Shown here in pieces: positions 1 to 7,861 of a DNA stretch of 64,000 nt; position 1 is the stretch's first letter, and each line of letters opens with the position of its first letter. The DNA is taken from assembly GCF_013822795.1 (NCBI RefSeq), contig NZ_PNLB01000013.1, forward strand, positions 1-64,000, written 5' to 3'. The notes under the pieces are model-generated. The model was not told the origin of the DNA. It ran no database searches and was given only the letters and a program-made list of their open reading frames with translations. A program made the position numbers and the translations under genes. This DNA is from Phenylobacterium sp. (GTDB lineage Bacteria; Pseudomonadota; Alphaproteobacteria; Caulobacterales; Caulobacteraceae).

Positions 1-314
1 GCGAAGGTCGACAGCCCCATCAGCAGCATGGTCACCAGGAAGGTGTTCTTGCGGCCCCAGAGGTCGCCCAGGCGGCCAAAGACGATGGCCCCGAACGGTC
101 GCACCGCGAAGCCCGCGGCGAAGGCCAGCAGGGCGAAGATGTAGCCGGTGGTCTCGTTGACGCCCGAAAAGAAGTGCTGGGTGATGAACCCGGCCAGCGA
201 GCCGTAGAGGTAGAAGTCGTACCACTCGAAGACCGTGCCGGCCGATGCCGCGCCGATCACCAGGCGGTTCTTCTTCTTGGTGACGACGCCGTCGCCCGCG
301 ACCGCTTCGGTCAT
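1..314 (-). CDS. MFS transporter, metabolite:H+ symporter (MHS) type, 5' part only
   Basis: This is the first 104 codons of a major-facilitator transporter that runs off the left edge. The ATG is at 314 on the minus strand. The translated start has a short charged tail, then FEWYDFYLYG in the first membrane segment, then RPFGAIVFGRLGDLWGRK, which is the loop 2-3 signature (G-x-x-x-D-x-x-G-R-K/R). Both motifs are typical of the ProP/ShiA/KgtP-like metabolite:proton symporters of the inner membrane, which import organic acids or compatible solutes. The substrate cannot be read from this fragment. No partner gene is visible; the next gene, bfr, is on the same strand but about 100 bases upstream across a hairpin. 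Confidence 0.85.
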   Translation of the reverse strand, partial: MTEAVAGDGVVTKKKNRLVIGAASAGTVFEWYDFYLYGSLAGFITQHFFSGVNETTGYIFALLAFAAGFAVRPFGAIVFGRLGDLWGRKNTFLVTMLLMGLSTF

Positions 315-373
315 GCTCGCTCCCCTTATCGTTGCGGGGAGCCTAGCGGGTTTTGGAGTGGCGGGAAGCTCCT

Positions 374-404
374 CGTCATGGCCGGGTCAAGCCCGGCCAT
401 GACG
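374..404. repeat. Perfect 13-bp inverted repeat between bfr and the MFS gene
   Basis: Arms 374-386 and 392-404 (CGTCATGGCCGGG and its complement) are separated by a 5-base loop. There is no T-run on either side, so this may be a REP-like hairpin that acts as an attenuator or RNA-stability element rather than a classical terminator. It lies just after the bfr stop. Confidence 0.6.
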
Positions 405-417
405 ATCCTGGAGCGGC

Positions 418-909
418 CTAGTGCCCCTCGCCGCCTTCGAGTTCGCCGAGCGCGCTTTGCAGGTAGTTCGGCTCGCCGAGGGTGCGGACCAGGTTCAGCT
501 GGGTCTCGAGGAAGTCGATGTGCTCCTCGGTGTCGCTGAGGATCTCGCGCAGGATCTCGCGGGTGGCGTAGTCGCCGGTGGCTTCGCACTCGCGGATGCC
601 TTCGATCTGGTCGACGCGGCCGCCGACCTCGACCGCGAGGTCCGCAGCCAGGCATTCGGGCACCGTCTCGCCGATCTTCAGCTTCTTCAGGTCCTGCAGG
701 TTGGGCAGGCCCTCGAGGAACAGGATGCGCTTGATGAGCTTGTCGGCGTGCTTCATCTCGCCGATGGATTCATCGTAGGTGATCTTGCCCAGACGGGCAT
801 AGCCCCAGTCCTGGTACATGCGCGCATGCAGGAAGTACTGGTTCACCGCGGTCAGCTCGTTGGTCAGCACCGCGTTGAGCCGCTTGATAATAGCCTTGTC
901 GCCCTTCAC
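418..909 (-). CDS. bfr: Bacterioferritin
   Basis: Iron-storage ferritin of 163 residues, the normal length, which should assemble into a 24-subunit haem-containing shell in the cytoplasm. Start is GTG (MKGDKAIIKRL), preceded by GGAGG at good spacing. Visible ligands by E. coli numbering are E18, Y25, E51, M52 (haem-binding methionine), H54, E94 and H130. The sixth ferroxidase ligand, normally E127, is threonine here (S-D-T127-E-E-H130), so the di-iron site may be altered. The gene lies downstream of bfd on the same strand with a 120-base gap, an arrangement that pairs iron storage with iron release. A Fur-like palindrome lies in front of bfd. Confidence 0.95.
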   Translation of the reverse strand: MKGDKAIIKRLNAVLTNELTAVNQYFLHARMYQDWGYARLGKITYDESIGEMKHADKLIKRILFLEGLPNLQDLKKLKIGETVPECLAADLAVEVGGRVDQIEGIRECEATGDYATREILREILSDTEEHIDFLETQLNLVRTLGEPNYLQSALGELEGGEGH

Positions 910-1029
910 GTGAGCCTCCTCGAATCCACTTCGAAGGGCAAACTCTTCCCCAGGGCGAGTTTAGTCAAAGCCTATGTTTGCAAGTAATTCCGCGTTTCGT
1001 TCGCAAGCTTACGAACCGGTGGCGAAGAC

Positions 1030-1215
1030 CTATTCGGCCGCGTAGCGGAGGGCCTCGCCGTGCTCGCCGATCATCTTGCGCATATCGCAGACGCAGCGCG
1101 CGCATTGCGCCTGGGAATCGCACGCCCGGAACACTTCGGCAGGGCGCGAGGCGCCGGCTTCAATGGCGGCGCGAACTTCGCGTTCGCGGATGCCGTTACA
1201 ATTGCAAACGTACAA
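1030..1215 (-). CDS. bfd: Bacterioferritin-associated ferredoxin
   Basis: Small [2Fe-2S] protein of 61 residues that reduces ferric iron stored in bacterioferritin so that it can be released. I place the start at TTG 1215, giving MYVCNCNG, the usual family N-terminus. GGAAAGAGG lies five bases upstream (1221-1229), whereas a longer reading from 1239 adds eight residues not found in the family. Cluster ligands are C4, C6, C38 and C41, matching the C-x-C...C-x-x-C pattern of the Fer2_BFD fold. It is upstream of bfr and shares its likely iron-dependent control. Confidence 0.9.
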   Translation of the reverse strand: MYVCNCNGIREREVRAAIEAGASRPAEVFRACDSQAQCARCVCDMRKMIGEHGEALRYAAE

Positions 1216-1265
1216 GGCGGCCTCTTTCCTCGGCGACAAGAGGTTTGTAGCAAATGCGAACGTCG

Positions 1266-1282
1266 TTGCAAATCATTTGCAA
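1266..1282. promoter_or_regulatory. Fur/Mur-like iron-box palindrome upstream of bfd
   Basis: TTGCAAATCATTTGCAA is a perfect 17-base palindrome (TTGCAAAT-C-ATTTGCAA), 50 bases upstream of the bfd start. It resembles the GCAAAT-N-ATTTGC core of alphaproteobacterial Fur-family operators. A partial half-site (GCAAATGCGAA) lies just before it. The likely role is control of the bfd-bfr pair by iron; the exact regulator is inferred. Confidence 0.6.
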
Positions 1283-1358
1283 GTTTAAGGCCGCTACCGC
1301 TAGTGGGTGCGACGCGCGGCCGTTTGTCGCTGACGGCGCGCGCGGCTAGAAGGCGGTC

Positions 1359-2006
1359 ATGACCGCCGAATGCCGCCTCTACCTGATCACCCCGCCCAAG
1401 CTCGACGACCTGGCCGTCTTCGGCCGCACGCTGGCGCAAACGCTGGACGCCGGCGACGTGGCGGCGCTGCAGATCCGGCTGAAGGACGTGGACGATGCGA
1501 CCATCGCCGCGGCGGTCGACGTGATCATGCCGATCGCCCAGGGCCACGGGGTGGCGGTGATCCTCAACGACCGGCCCGACCTGGCCGCGCGGCTCGGCTG
1601 CGACGGGGTGCACGTCGGCCAGTCGGACACGCCCTACGCCGAGGCCCGCAAGCTCATGGGCCGCGAGGCGATGATCGGGGTGACCTGCCACGACAGCCGC
1701 CACCTGGCGATGGAAGCGGCCGAGGCCGGGGCCGACTACGTGGCGTTCGGAGCCTTCTTCCCGACCACCACCAAGGACGCGCCGACGCAGGCCGAGCCGG
1801 ACATCCTGACCATCTGGCAGGAGACCATGGAGGTACCTTGCGTCGCCATCGGCGGGATCACGCCTGAGAACGCCGAGGGCCTGGCCACGGCCGGCGCGGA
1901 CTTCCTGGCGGTCTCGGCCGGGGTCTGGAGCCATCCGCAAGGCCCAGCCGCAGCGGTGCAGGCGCTGAACGCGGCGATCGCCCGGGGCCTCGCGGCGCGC
2001 GGCTGA
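1359..2006 (+). CDS. thiE: Thiamine-phosphate synthase
   Basis: Couples the thiazole phosphate and the hydroxymethylpyrimidine diphosphate to make thiamine phosphate in the cytoplasm. The 215-residue TIM barrel is full length. It shows LNDR (69-72), GVHVGQSD (83-90), GVTCHD (107-112), the pyrophosphate loop PTTTKD (135-140) and AIGGIT (163-168), all diagnostic of ThiE. It stands alone; no other thi gene is in the window. The gene diverges from bfd and is followed by a convergent gene two bases past its stop. Confidence 0.93.
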   Translation: MTAECRLYLITPPKLDDLAVFGRTLAQTLDAGDVAALQIRLKDVDDATIAAAVDVIMPIAQGHGVAVILNDRPDLAARLGCDGVHVGQSDTPYAEARKLMGREAMIGVTCHDSRHLAMEAAEAGADYVAFGAFFPTTTKDAPTQAEPDILTIWQETMEVPCVAIGGITPENAEGLATAGADFLAVSAGVWSHPQGPAAAVQALNAAIARGLAARG

Positions 2007-2007
2007 C

Positions 2008-2421
2008 CTACTCGGGCGGGCCGTCCTCGTGCTCCGGCAGGCCGGGCGGCGTGCAGACGAACGGATGGCGCGTGGCCGTGTGGACCATGCGTTGCGGAGC
2101 CGGCAGATCCTGGCCCGCAAAGCAGCCGCCAGCCATGCCGACGATGTCGTCCTCGTCGTCGGGAACCCACCAGAGACTGGTCCCGCAGCGGGCGCAGCGG
2201 TGAAAGGTGGTCGTCGCCCCGGGCGCCTGGAAGGTGTCGCTCGTTCCCGTCCGCGCCACGATCTGATCTGGCCGCACATAGACAGTGACGCCGAAGAAGC
2301 TGCCGGTCCGGCGCTGACAACGAGTGCAGGCGCAGCTCGAAACCAGCAGCGGATCGCCGGCGATCGTGACCGAAAGGTCGCCGCAAAAGCAGCGGCCCAT
2401 GCGCGTCATTTGGTGCGTCAT
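2008..2421 (-). CDS. GFA-family (CENP-V/GFA domain) zinc protein
   Basis: Protein of 137 residues with the cysteine pattern of the glutathione-dependent formaldehyde-activating (GFA) fold. C11 and C13, then CACTRC (C30, C32, C35) and CARCG (C76, C79) would bind two zinc ions. Members are cytoplasmic. Some promote addition of formaldehyde to glutathione, but most are uncharacterised, so a specific substrate should not be assumed. Internal methionines at 5 and 8 are alternative starts. It converges on thiE with almost no gap. Confidence 0.85.
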   Translation of the reverse strand: MTHQMTRMGRCFCGDLSVTIAGDPLLVSSCACTRCQRRTGSFFGVTVYVRPDQIVARTGTSDTFQAPGATTTFHRCARCGTSLWWVPDDEDDIVGMAGGCFAGQDLPAPQRMVHTATRHPFVCTPPGLPEHEDGPPE

Positions 2422-2506
2422 GTGACCACGATAGGCCAGACGCCTTGCCTTGAGCGAGCCCGGACACTAGTTTCCGCGGCTTCTTTCGCCCGAGATCATT
2501 GACACC

Positions 2507-3301
2507 GTGAGCACTCAAACCGCCCTCCTGAAGGTGATGAGCGACGCCGCCCGCAAGGCGGCCCGCGGCCTCAACCGCGACTTCGGCGAGCTCGGCGAGC
2601 TGCAGGTGTCGCGCAAGGCGCCGGCCGACTTCGTCTCGGCCGCCGATATCAAGGCCGAGCAGACCATCTTCGAGGCCCTGGAAAAGGCCCGCCCGGGCTA
2701 CAGCTTCCTGGGCGAGGAGCGCGGCCTGGTCGAGGGCACCGACAAGACCCACACCTGGATCGTCGACCCGCTGGACGGCACCACCAACTTCCTGCACGCC
2801 ATCCCGCATTTCGCCATCAACATCGCGCTGGAGCGCGAAGGCGTGGTGGTCGCGGCGGTGACCTACAATCCGGTGACCAACGAGCTGTTCTGGGCCGAGA
2901 AGGGCAAGGGCTGCTTCGTCAACGACAAACGCCTGCGCGTCGCCGGCCGCAAGCACCTGGACGAGTCGGTGCTGGGCACCGGCATCCCGTTCCTGGGCCA
3001 CGGCCAGCACGCCCGGTTCCTGAAGGAACTGCACCAGATCAGCCAACGCGTCGCCGGCGTGCGCCGCTTCGGCGCCGCCTCGCTGGACCTGGCCTATGTC
3101 GCGGCCGGCCGCCTGGACGGGTTCTGGGAACGCGACCTGAAGCCCTGGGACATGGCCGCGGGCGTGCTGATGATCACCGAGGCCGGCGGCAAGGTGACCA
3201 ACGCCGACGGCGGCGACGACATCATGGGCTCGGGCTCGATCTGCGCGGCCAACCTCGAGCTGCACCCGATGCTGCTCGAGAAGCTGAAGGCCGCCGCCTA
3301 G
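2507..3301 (+). CDS. suhB: Inositol monophosphatase family protein (SuhB-like)
   Basis: Mg-dependent, lithium-sensitive-type phosphatase of 264 residues. Metal-binding motifs are GEE (69-71), the signature WIVDPLDGTTNF (84-95) and WDMAAG (214-219). It probably dephosphorylates inositol-1-phosphate or related sugar phosphates; SuhB proteins also act in rRNA antitermination. Start is GTG at 2507 (MSTQTALLKVM); no ATG lies close upstream in frame. It diverges from the GFA-family gene and is followed, after 41 bases, by a phosphodiesterase on the same strand. Confidence 0.9.
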   Translation: MSTQTALLKVMSDAARKAARGLNRDFGELGELQVSRKAPADFVSAADIKAEQTIFEALEKARPGYSFLGEERGLVEGTDKTHTWIVDPLDGTTNFLHAIPHFAINIALEREGVVVAAVTYNPVTNELFWAEKGKGCFVNDKRLRVAGRKHLDESVLGTGIPFLGHGQHARFLKELHQISQRVAGVRRFGAASLDLAYVAAGRLDGFWERDLKPWDMAAGVLMITEAGGKVTNADGGDDIMGSGSICAANLELHPMLLEKLKAAA

Positions 3302-3342
3302 GGCTTGATGCAAGCGTCACTTTGGGCGGCTAGTGTCGCCCG

Positions 3343-4362
3343 ATGGACCTGACCCGCCGCGCCTTCGCCCTTTCGAGCGCCGCCCTGGCGGCGAGCCCCG
3401 CCATGGCCTTCGACGCCCGCAAGCCCATCGTGATCGCCCATCGTGGCGCCAGCGGCGAGCGGCCCGAACACACCCGTGCGGCCTATCTGCTGGCCATAGA
3501 GCAAGGCGCGGACTTCATCGAGCCGGACCTGGTGCTGACGAAGGACGGCCACCTGGTCGTCCGCCACGAAAACGAAATCTCCGGCACCACCGACGTCGCG
3601 GCCCATCCGGAGTTCGCCGCCCGCAAGACCGCCAAGGTCATCGACGGCGAGCGCATCGAAGGCTGGTTCACCGAGGACTTCACGCTCGACGAACTGAAGA
3701 CCCTGCGCGCCCGCGAGCGGTTGCCGCAGCTGCGCCCGGTCAGCGCCAAGTTCGACGGCTGCGACGCCATCCCGACCTTTCAGGAAGTGATCGACCTGGC
3801 CAAGCAGCAGAGCGCCTGCTGCGGACGGCCGATCGGGATCTATCCGGAGATGAAGCACCCGGCCTATTTCGCCAGCATCCACCTGCCGATCGAGCGGCGG
3901 TTGGCCGAGGCGCTGACCCGCAACAACCTGGGCGGCGTCCACGACCTCGTGTTCGTGCAGAGCTTCGAACCGGAATCGCTGCGCAACTTCCAGGCCATGT
4001 CGCAGGCCAAGCTGGTGCAACTGGTCGGCGCCGACCGGCCCGAGATGGTCAGCGCCGACGGCCTGAAGCGCATCGCCAGCTACGCCCATGGCGTCGGCCC
4101 CGACTGGTCGCTGGTGATCCCGACGCAGGGCGGCGCGCTGGGCCCGCCGACCAGCCTGGTCGCCGACGCCCGCGCAGCGGGCCTGCAAGTGCATCCCTGG
4201 ACCGTTCGGGCCGAGAACCGGTTCCTGCCCACGAGCCTGCGCAAGGGCGCGGACCCCGCCGCGCACGGCGACGTCGGCGCGGTGTTCAAGGCGCTCTATG
4301 CGGCGGGCGTCCAGGGCGTGTTCAGCGACTTCCCCCGCCTGGCGGTGAAGGCGCGGGGTTAG
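3343..4362 (+). CDS. glpQ: Glycerophosphodiester phosphodiesterase, exported
   Basis: Hydrolyses glycerophosphodiesters to an alcohol and glycerol-3-phosphate, salvaging phospholipid head groups. The 339-residue protein begins with a twin-arginine-type leader (RRAFALSS at 5-12, then an alanine-rich stretch ending ASPAMA), so it is probably exported to the periplasm by Tat. The GDPD core begins with AHRG (32-35) and continues with E60, D62 and the DGH...H75 segment, the expected catalytic and metal residues. It is likely cotranscribed with the upstream phosphatase. A palindromic repeat follows its stop. Confidence 0.9.
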   Translation: MDLTRRAFALSSAALAASPAMAFDARKPIVIAHRGASGERPEHTRAAYLLAIEQGADFIEPDLVLTKDGHLVVRHENEISGTTDVAAHPEFAARKTAKVIDGERIEGWFTEDFTLDELKTLRARERLPQLRPVSAKFDGCDAIPTFQEVIDLAKQQSACCGRPIGIYPEMKHPAYFASIHLPIERRLAEALTRNNLGGVHDLVFVQSFEPESLRNFQAMSQAKLVQLVGADRPEMVSADGLKRIASYAHGVGPDWSLVIPTQGGALGPPTSLVADARAAGLQVHPWTVRAENRFLPTSLRKGADPAAHGDVGAVFKALYAAGVQGVFSDFPRLAVKARG

Positions 4363-4370
4363 CGCCGCCC

Positions 4371-4490
4371 AGTTGCTCCCCTTCTGGGGGAGCTGTCAGC
4401 CGAATGGCTGACTGAGGGGGCTTGCTGAGTCAGCAGTCCCCCTCCGTAGCGCTGCGCGCGCCACCTCCCCCGGCGGGGGAGGAACTACTA
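4371..4490. repeat. Palindromic intergenic repeat, copy R1 (long form)
   Basis: About 120 bases made of nested hairpins. It begins GTTGCTCCCC, contains CTGTCAGCC...GGCTGACTGAGGGGG, then GCTGAGTCAGC, and ends with a CTCCCCC/GGGGGAG block and GGAACTA. It is nearly identical to the copy at 51827-51942. It lies between two convergent genes and may also work as a terminator. Confidence 0.85.
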
Positions 4491-4492
4491 GA

Positions 4493-6343
4493 TCAGGCCG
4501 CCACGTCCCCGAACTGCAGCGCCGCCAGCCGGGCGTAGAGGCCGCCGTTGGCGATCAGTTCGGCGTGCGAGCCCTGCTCGACCACCTTGCCGCCGTCCAT
4601 GACCACGATGCGGTCGGCCTTGAGCACGGTGGCCAGGCGGTGGGCGATGACCAGGGTGGTATGGCCGACCATGGCGTCCTCGAGCGCGCGCTGCACCAGG
4701 CGCTCGTTCTCGGCGTCGAGGGCGCTGGTGGCCTCGTCGAGCAACAGGATCGGGGTTTCGCGGATCAGCGCGCGGGCGATGGCCAGGCGCTGGCGCTGGC
4801 CGCCCGAGAGGCTGCGGGCGCGGTCGCCCAGCGGAGTGTCGAAGCCCTGCGGCAGGGCCTCGAGGAAGCCCTCGGCCTGGGCTGCGCGGGCGACGGCGCG
4901 AACGTCCTCAGGGCTGGCGTCCAGCCGTCCGAAGCGGATGTTGTCGGCCGGCGAGCCGGAGAACAGCGGCGAGTCCTGGGAGACCAGCGCCATGCGGGCC
5001 CGCACCTGCGCGGGGTCGGCGTCGCGCAGGTCGACGCCGTCGAGGCGGATCGTGCCGCTGACCGGATCGTAGAACCGCAGCAGCAGGCGGAACACCGTAC
5101 TCTTGCCCGAGCCGGACGGACCGACCAGGGCGACGGTCTCGCCCGGCGCGATGTGCAGCGAGAAACCGTCGAGCGCCAGGGCCTCCGGCCGGGTCGGATA
5201 GGCGAAGCGGACGTCCTCGAAGGCGATCTCGCCACGCGCCGGCTGCGGCAGCGCCTTGGGCTGGGCCGGAGCGGCGATGGTGGGGGTGGCGGCGAACAGC
5301 TCGGAGACCCGCTCCATGGCGCCGGCCGCCTTCTGCACGTCGCCCCAGGTCTCGCCCAGGGCGCCGACCGAGCCGGCGGCCATCACGGCGAGGAAGGCGA
5401 ACTGGAAGAGCGCCCCCCAGGTCATCTCGCCGCGCAGGCCGGCGTGGACGCCGAGCCAGAAGATGAAGACGACGCCGCCGAACACCAGGCCGATGACCAG
5501 GGCGGTCATGATCGCCCGCGCCGTCATCCGGCGCAGCGAAGTGCGGAACGAGGCCTCGACCGCCTCGCCGAAGGTGGCCGCGCCAGCCCCCTCGCGCCCG
5601 AAGGCCTGGACGGTCTCGAGCGCGTCGAGGGTCTCGCCGGCGTGGCCGACGGCCGCGGCGAACTGGTCCTGGGTCGAGGTGGTCAGCTTGCGGACCCGCT
5701 TCCCATAGAGAAAGAGCGGCGCGAGCACGAAGGGGAACAGCGCGACGACCAGGCCGGTCAGCTTGGGGCTGACGATCACCAGCAGCACCAGCGCCCCGAT
5801 CAGGGTCAGCAGGTTGCGCAGCGCCACAGAGATAGAGGTGGAGAGCAGGCTCTCGACGATCTGAATGTCGGTGGTCAGCCGCGAGAGCACCTCGCCGGTG
5901 CGGGTCTTAGAGAAGAACGGCTGGTCGAGGGTCAGGATGTGGGCGTAGGCGCCCTTGCGCAGGTCGGCGGTGATCCGCTCGCCCAGCTTGGTGACGAAGA
6001 AGTAGCGCAGGGCGCTGGAGGCGGCGAGCGCCAGGGCCACGCCGCCGATAAGCCAGAACCGCGGGGCGACGCTGGCGTCTGTCGCGCCCGGCGCCGTCAG
6101 GTGGTCGACCAGCAGCCGCACCGCGCCCGAGAGGCCCAGGGTGGAGGCGGCCGCCGTCATCAGGAAGAGGCCGGCCCAGGCGGTGTCGCCCTTGTGCCGG
6201 GCCAGATAGGGAGCCAGGGCGCGCAGGGCCCCGACGTTGCGGCTGCGGGTCCGACGCTGGGCGGCTTCGCTCAGTTCCTGCGCCATAGCAGCGCCGGCGC
6301 TGGGCCGTCCGTCGACAGGGGCCTCGGCGGCCAAATCACTCAT
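4493..6343 (-). CDS. ABC transporter, fused permease and ATPase (exporter type)
   Basis: Half-transporter of 616 residues acting as an inner-membrane homodimer. About six membrane segments fall between residues 55 and 325. The nucleotide-binding domain (about 372-616) carries Walker A GPSGSGKST (408-416), the signature LSGGQ (512-516), Walker B ILLLDE (532-537) and the switch region AHRL. The architecture matches the MsbA/LmrA/ATM1-like exporters of lipids, peptides or drugs. No dedicated substrate gene sits beside it, so the cargo is unknown. It is transcribed away from rpmE, sharing the 119-base region between them. Confidence 0.9.
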   Translation of the reverse strand: MSDLAAEAPVDGRPSAGAAMAQELSEAAQRRTRSRNVGALRALAPYLARHKGDTAWAGLFLMTAAASTLGLSGAVRLLVDHLTAPGATDASVAPRFWLIGGVALALAASSALRYFFVTKLGERITADLRKGAYAHILTLDQPFFSKTRTGEVLSRLTTDIQIVESLLSTSISVALRNLLTLIGALVLLVIVSPKLTGLVVALFPFVLAPLFLYGKRVRKLTTSTQDQFAAAVGHAGETLDALETVQAFGREGAGAATFGEAVEASFRTSLRRMTARAIMTALVIGLVFGGVVFIFWLGVHAGLRGEMTWGALFQFAFLAVMAAGSVGALGETWGDVQKAAGAMERVSELFAATPTIAAPAQPKALPQPARGEIAFEDVRFAYPTRPEALALDGFSLHIAPGETVALVGPSGSGKSTVFRLLLRFYDPVSGTIRLDGVDLRDADPAQVRARMALVSQDSPLFSGSPADNIRFGRLDASPEDVRAVARAAQAEGFLEALPQGFDTPLGDRARSLSGGQRQRLAIARALIRETPILLLDEATSALDAENERLVQRALEDAMVGHTTLVIAHRLATVLKADRIVVMDGGKVVEQGSHAELIANGGLYARLAALQFGDVAA

Positions 6344-6357
6344 AGAAACTAGCGCCC

Positions 6358-6387
6358 TTGCTCTTACCGCGCCTTTTCCTGTATACG
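6358..6387 (+). promoter_or_regulatory. Possible sigma-70-type promoter for rpmE
   Basis: TTGCTC (6358-6363) and TATACG (6382-6387) are separated by 18 bases and lie about 75 bases upstream of the rpmE start. The match is by eye only. Confidence 0.3.
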
Positions 6388-6462
6388 CGCGGCTTCCTTC
6401 GCGCCCGCCCTTGCGGCGGACCGTGAACTTTCTGCCGCTCCTTTACGTCGGTTGCCCTCGCG

Positions 6463-6687
6463 ATGAAACAAGACACCCACCCGGACTATCATTTCATCAC
6501 GGTCGTGATGACCGACGGTTCGAGCTATCAGACCCGCTCGACCTACGGCAAAGAGGGCGCGACCCTGAACCTCGACATCGACCCGAAGACGCACCCGGCG
6601 TGGACCGGCGGCAACCAGACGCTTCTGGACCGCGCTGGCCGCGTGTCGCGCTTCAACGCCAAGTTCGGCGCCTTCACCCGCAAGTAA
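6463..6687 (+). CDS. rpmE: 50S ribosomal protein L31
   Basis: Large-subunit ribosomal protein of 74 residues. The sequence [19 protein letters not shown] and the ending FNAKFGAF are typical of alphaproteobacterial L31. It has none of the four zinc-binding cysteines of the C+ form, so it is a zinc-independent type. It stands alone, with its own likely promoter upstream and a strong terminator downstream (6741-6767). Confidence 0.95.
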   Translation: MKQDTHPDYHFITVVMTDGSSYQTRSTYGKEGATLNLDIDPKTHPAWTGGNQTLLDRAGRVSRFNAKFGAFTRK

Positions 6688-6740
6688 GGCCTGCGGCGCG
6701 CCTGGCGCGCGCCCGCCCAACTATGCGAGCAGATACGAAA

Positions 6741-6767
6741 ACGCCGCGCTCCCGCGCGGCGTTTTTT
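6741..6767 (+). terminator. Rho-independent terminator after rpmE
   Basis: Nine-bp stem ACGCCGCGC / GCGCGGCGT (6741-6749 with 6754-6762) and a four-base loop, followed directly by a run of Ts. Confidence 0.85.
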
Positions 6768-6813
6768 GCTGTGTGTGGCGACGGCGCTTCGCCTCCCCGG
6801 CCCTGCCCACCAT

Positions 6814-6923
6814 CCGCTCATCCCGGCGAAAGCCGGGCCCCAAGCGGGATCGCAAACACGCAAACAGCGCTCCAGCCATGACCGAAGCGCTGCTTGGGTC
6901 CCGGCTTTCGCCGGGATGAGCGG
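6814..6923. repeat. Long inverted repeat with 32-bp arms between rpmE and rcdA
   Basis: Arms 6814-6845 and 6892-6923 match with a single mismatch and each contains the smaller hairpin CCCGGCGAAAGCCGGG. The 46-base spacer has no open reading frame of note. Similar GGCTTTCGCCGGGATGAG elements are common intergenic palindromes in alphaproteobacteria. Here it fills most of the 250-base gap between two convergent genes. Confidence 0.75.
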
Positions 6924-6937
6924 TGTTTGAACGGGAC

Positions 6938-7444
6938 CTACGCGCCGAAGGCGGCCTGCAGACGGCCGAACTGGGACAGCACCGGGTTGGCGTCCTCCGG
7001 CTCGGTCTCTTCGATGTACATGCGCCGATCGAGGTGGCGGACTCGCTCATAGAGCCGCTCGGAGCGGTCGAGCAGCACCAGCAGGCCGGCCGGAAGATCC
7101 TCGGTGGTGGCGCCGCGGCAGATGTCTTCGGCGCCGAGGCGATAGCGTTCTTCGCGGGCGCTCTCCGGCGGCATGTCGCCTTCACGCACGGCGCGCTGCA
7201 CCAGCAGCCAGGAAGCGACCTGCATCAGCCGGGTGGTGAGGCGCATGCTTTCGCCGGCATAGGCCAGCGCCGCGCTGCGCGAGAGCAGCTTGGATTCCTG
7301 ACGCCCCGAGCCATCCAGGTAGCCGGCGGTCTCTTCGACCAGGTCCATGCCTTCCTGGAAGGTGCGGTCGAACAGCTCGGATCGCGCAAAGTCGGCGATC
7401 ACGTCGGCTCGCCAAGCGCCGATCGGCGCAAATCCTTCGGTCAT
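6938..7444 (-). CDS. rcdA: DUF1465 family protein, RcdA (cell-cycle proteolysis adaptor)
   Basis: Protein of 168 residues. Segments such as SELFDRTFQEGMDLVEETA, LLSRSAALAYAGESMRLTTR, ASWLLVQRAVREGDMP and SERLYERVRHLDRRMY match the DUF1465/RcdA family. In Caulobacter, RcdA bridges ClpXP, CpdR and PopA to localise and stimulate degradation of the master regulator CtrA at the cell pole. The fold is helical, cytoplasmic and without a catalytic site. The next gene upstream on the same strand is a DUF1192 protein, with a 135-base gap. The assignment rests on strong recall of conserved segments, not on a search. Confidence 0.88.
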   Translation of the reverse strand: MTEGFAPIGAWRADVIADFARSELFDRTFQEGMDLVEETAGYLDGSGRQESKLLSRSAALAYAGESMRLTTRLMQVASWLLVQRAVREGDMPPESAREERYRLGAEDICRGATTEDLPAGLLVLLDRSERLYERVRHLDRRMYIEETEPEDANPVLSQFGRLQAAFGA

Positions 7445-7579
7445 GACAGCACTCAGCCTCTAAAATCCTCGCCCGCAGGTGTCTGCGGCTTCGGCGGCGG
7501 AGGTCTGCAACCCCCATGCCAGACGTAAACACCCATTATCGATGACCCGCGTTTACGTTCGGTTATCCGTAAGCGCCGC

Positions 7580-7783
7580 TCAGCTTGGCTTTGAGAATAG
7601 CGAGTCGGCCGCCGCCCGGCCCGAGCGCTTACGCTCAATCTGGGCACGGCACCTGTCGATTTCGTCCTGCAGGGCTGCAATGCGGTCCTCGAGCTCGGCC
7701 ACGCCGTACAGTTCGAGATCCTCGCGCGTCGCCTCGGCCAGTCGCTGACCGCGCTGGACGCGGGTGTTCACTGGTTCATCCAT
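7580..7783 (-). CDS. DUF1192 family small protein
   Basis: Protein of 67 residues starting at ATG 7783 (MDEPVNTRV), with GGGAGGT at good spacing. The body EDLELYGVAELEDRIAALQ-DEIDR and the ending AADSLF are the DUF1192 pattern: a short helical, probably coiled-coil, cytoplasmic protein of unknown function, common next to RcdA-type genes in alphaproteobacteria. It diverges from the oxidoreductase gene at 7862. Confidence 0.85.
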   Translation of the reverse strand: MDEPVNTRVQRGQRLAEATREDLELYGVAELEDRIAALQDEIDRCRAQIERKRSGRAAADSLFSKPS

Positions 7784-7861
7784 CGAGAGACCTCCCATTG
7801 CCAGATCCGCTGCGGCATCTATCTGGGAGACTACGCTGAAAACCTGCCGGAGGGCGCCCCT

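Noticed and set aside
1071..2279. Long minus-strand reading frame across thiE
   Set aside because: It is a GC-rich shadow of thiE and the GFA-family gene, with arginine- and alanine-rich composition and no domain. Similar long shadows oppose most genes here (for example 43467-45257 and 45417-47606).
7563..7571. TTATCCGTA as a DnaA box
   Set aside because: Two mismatches to the consensus and no cluster of boxes or AT-rich unwinding region; no sign of an origin.
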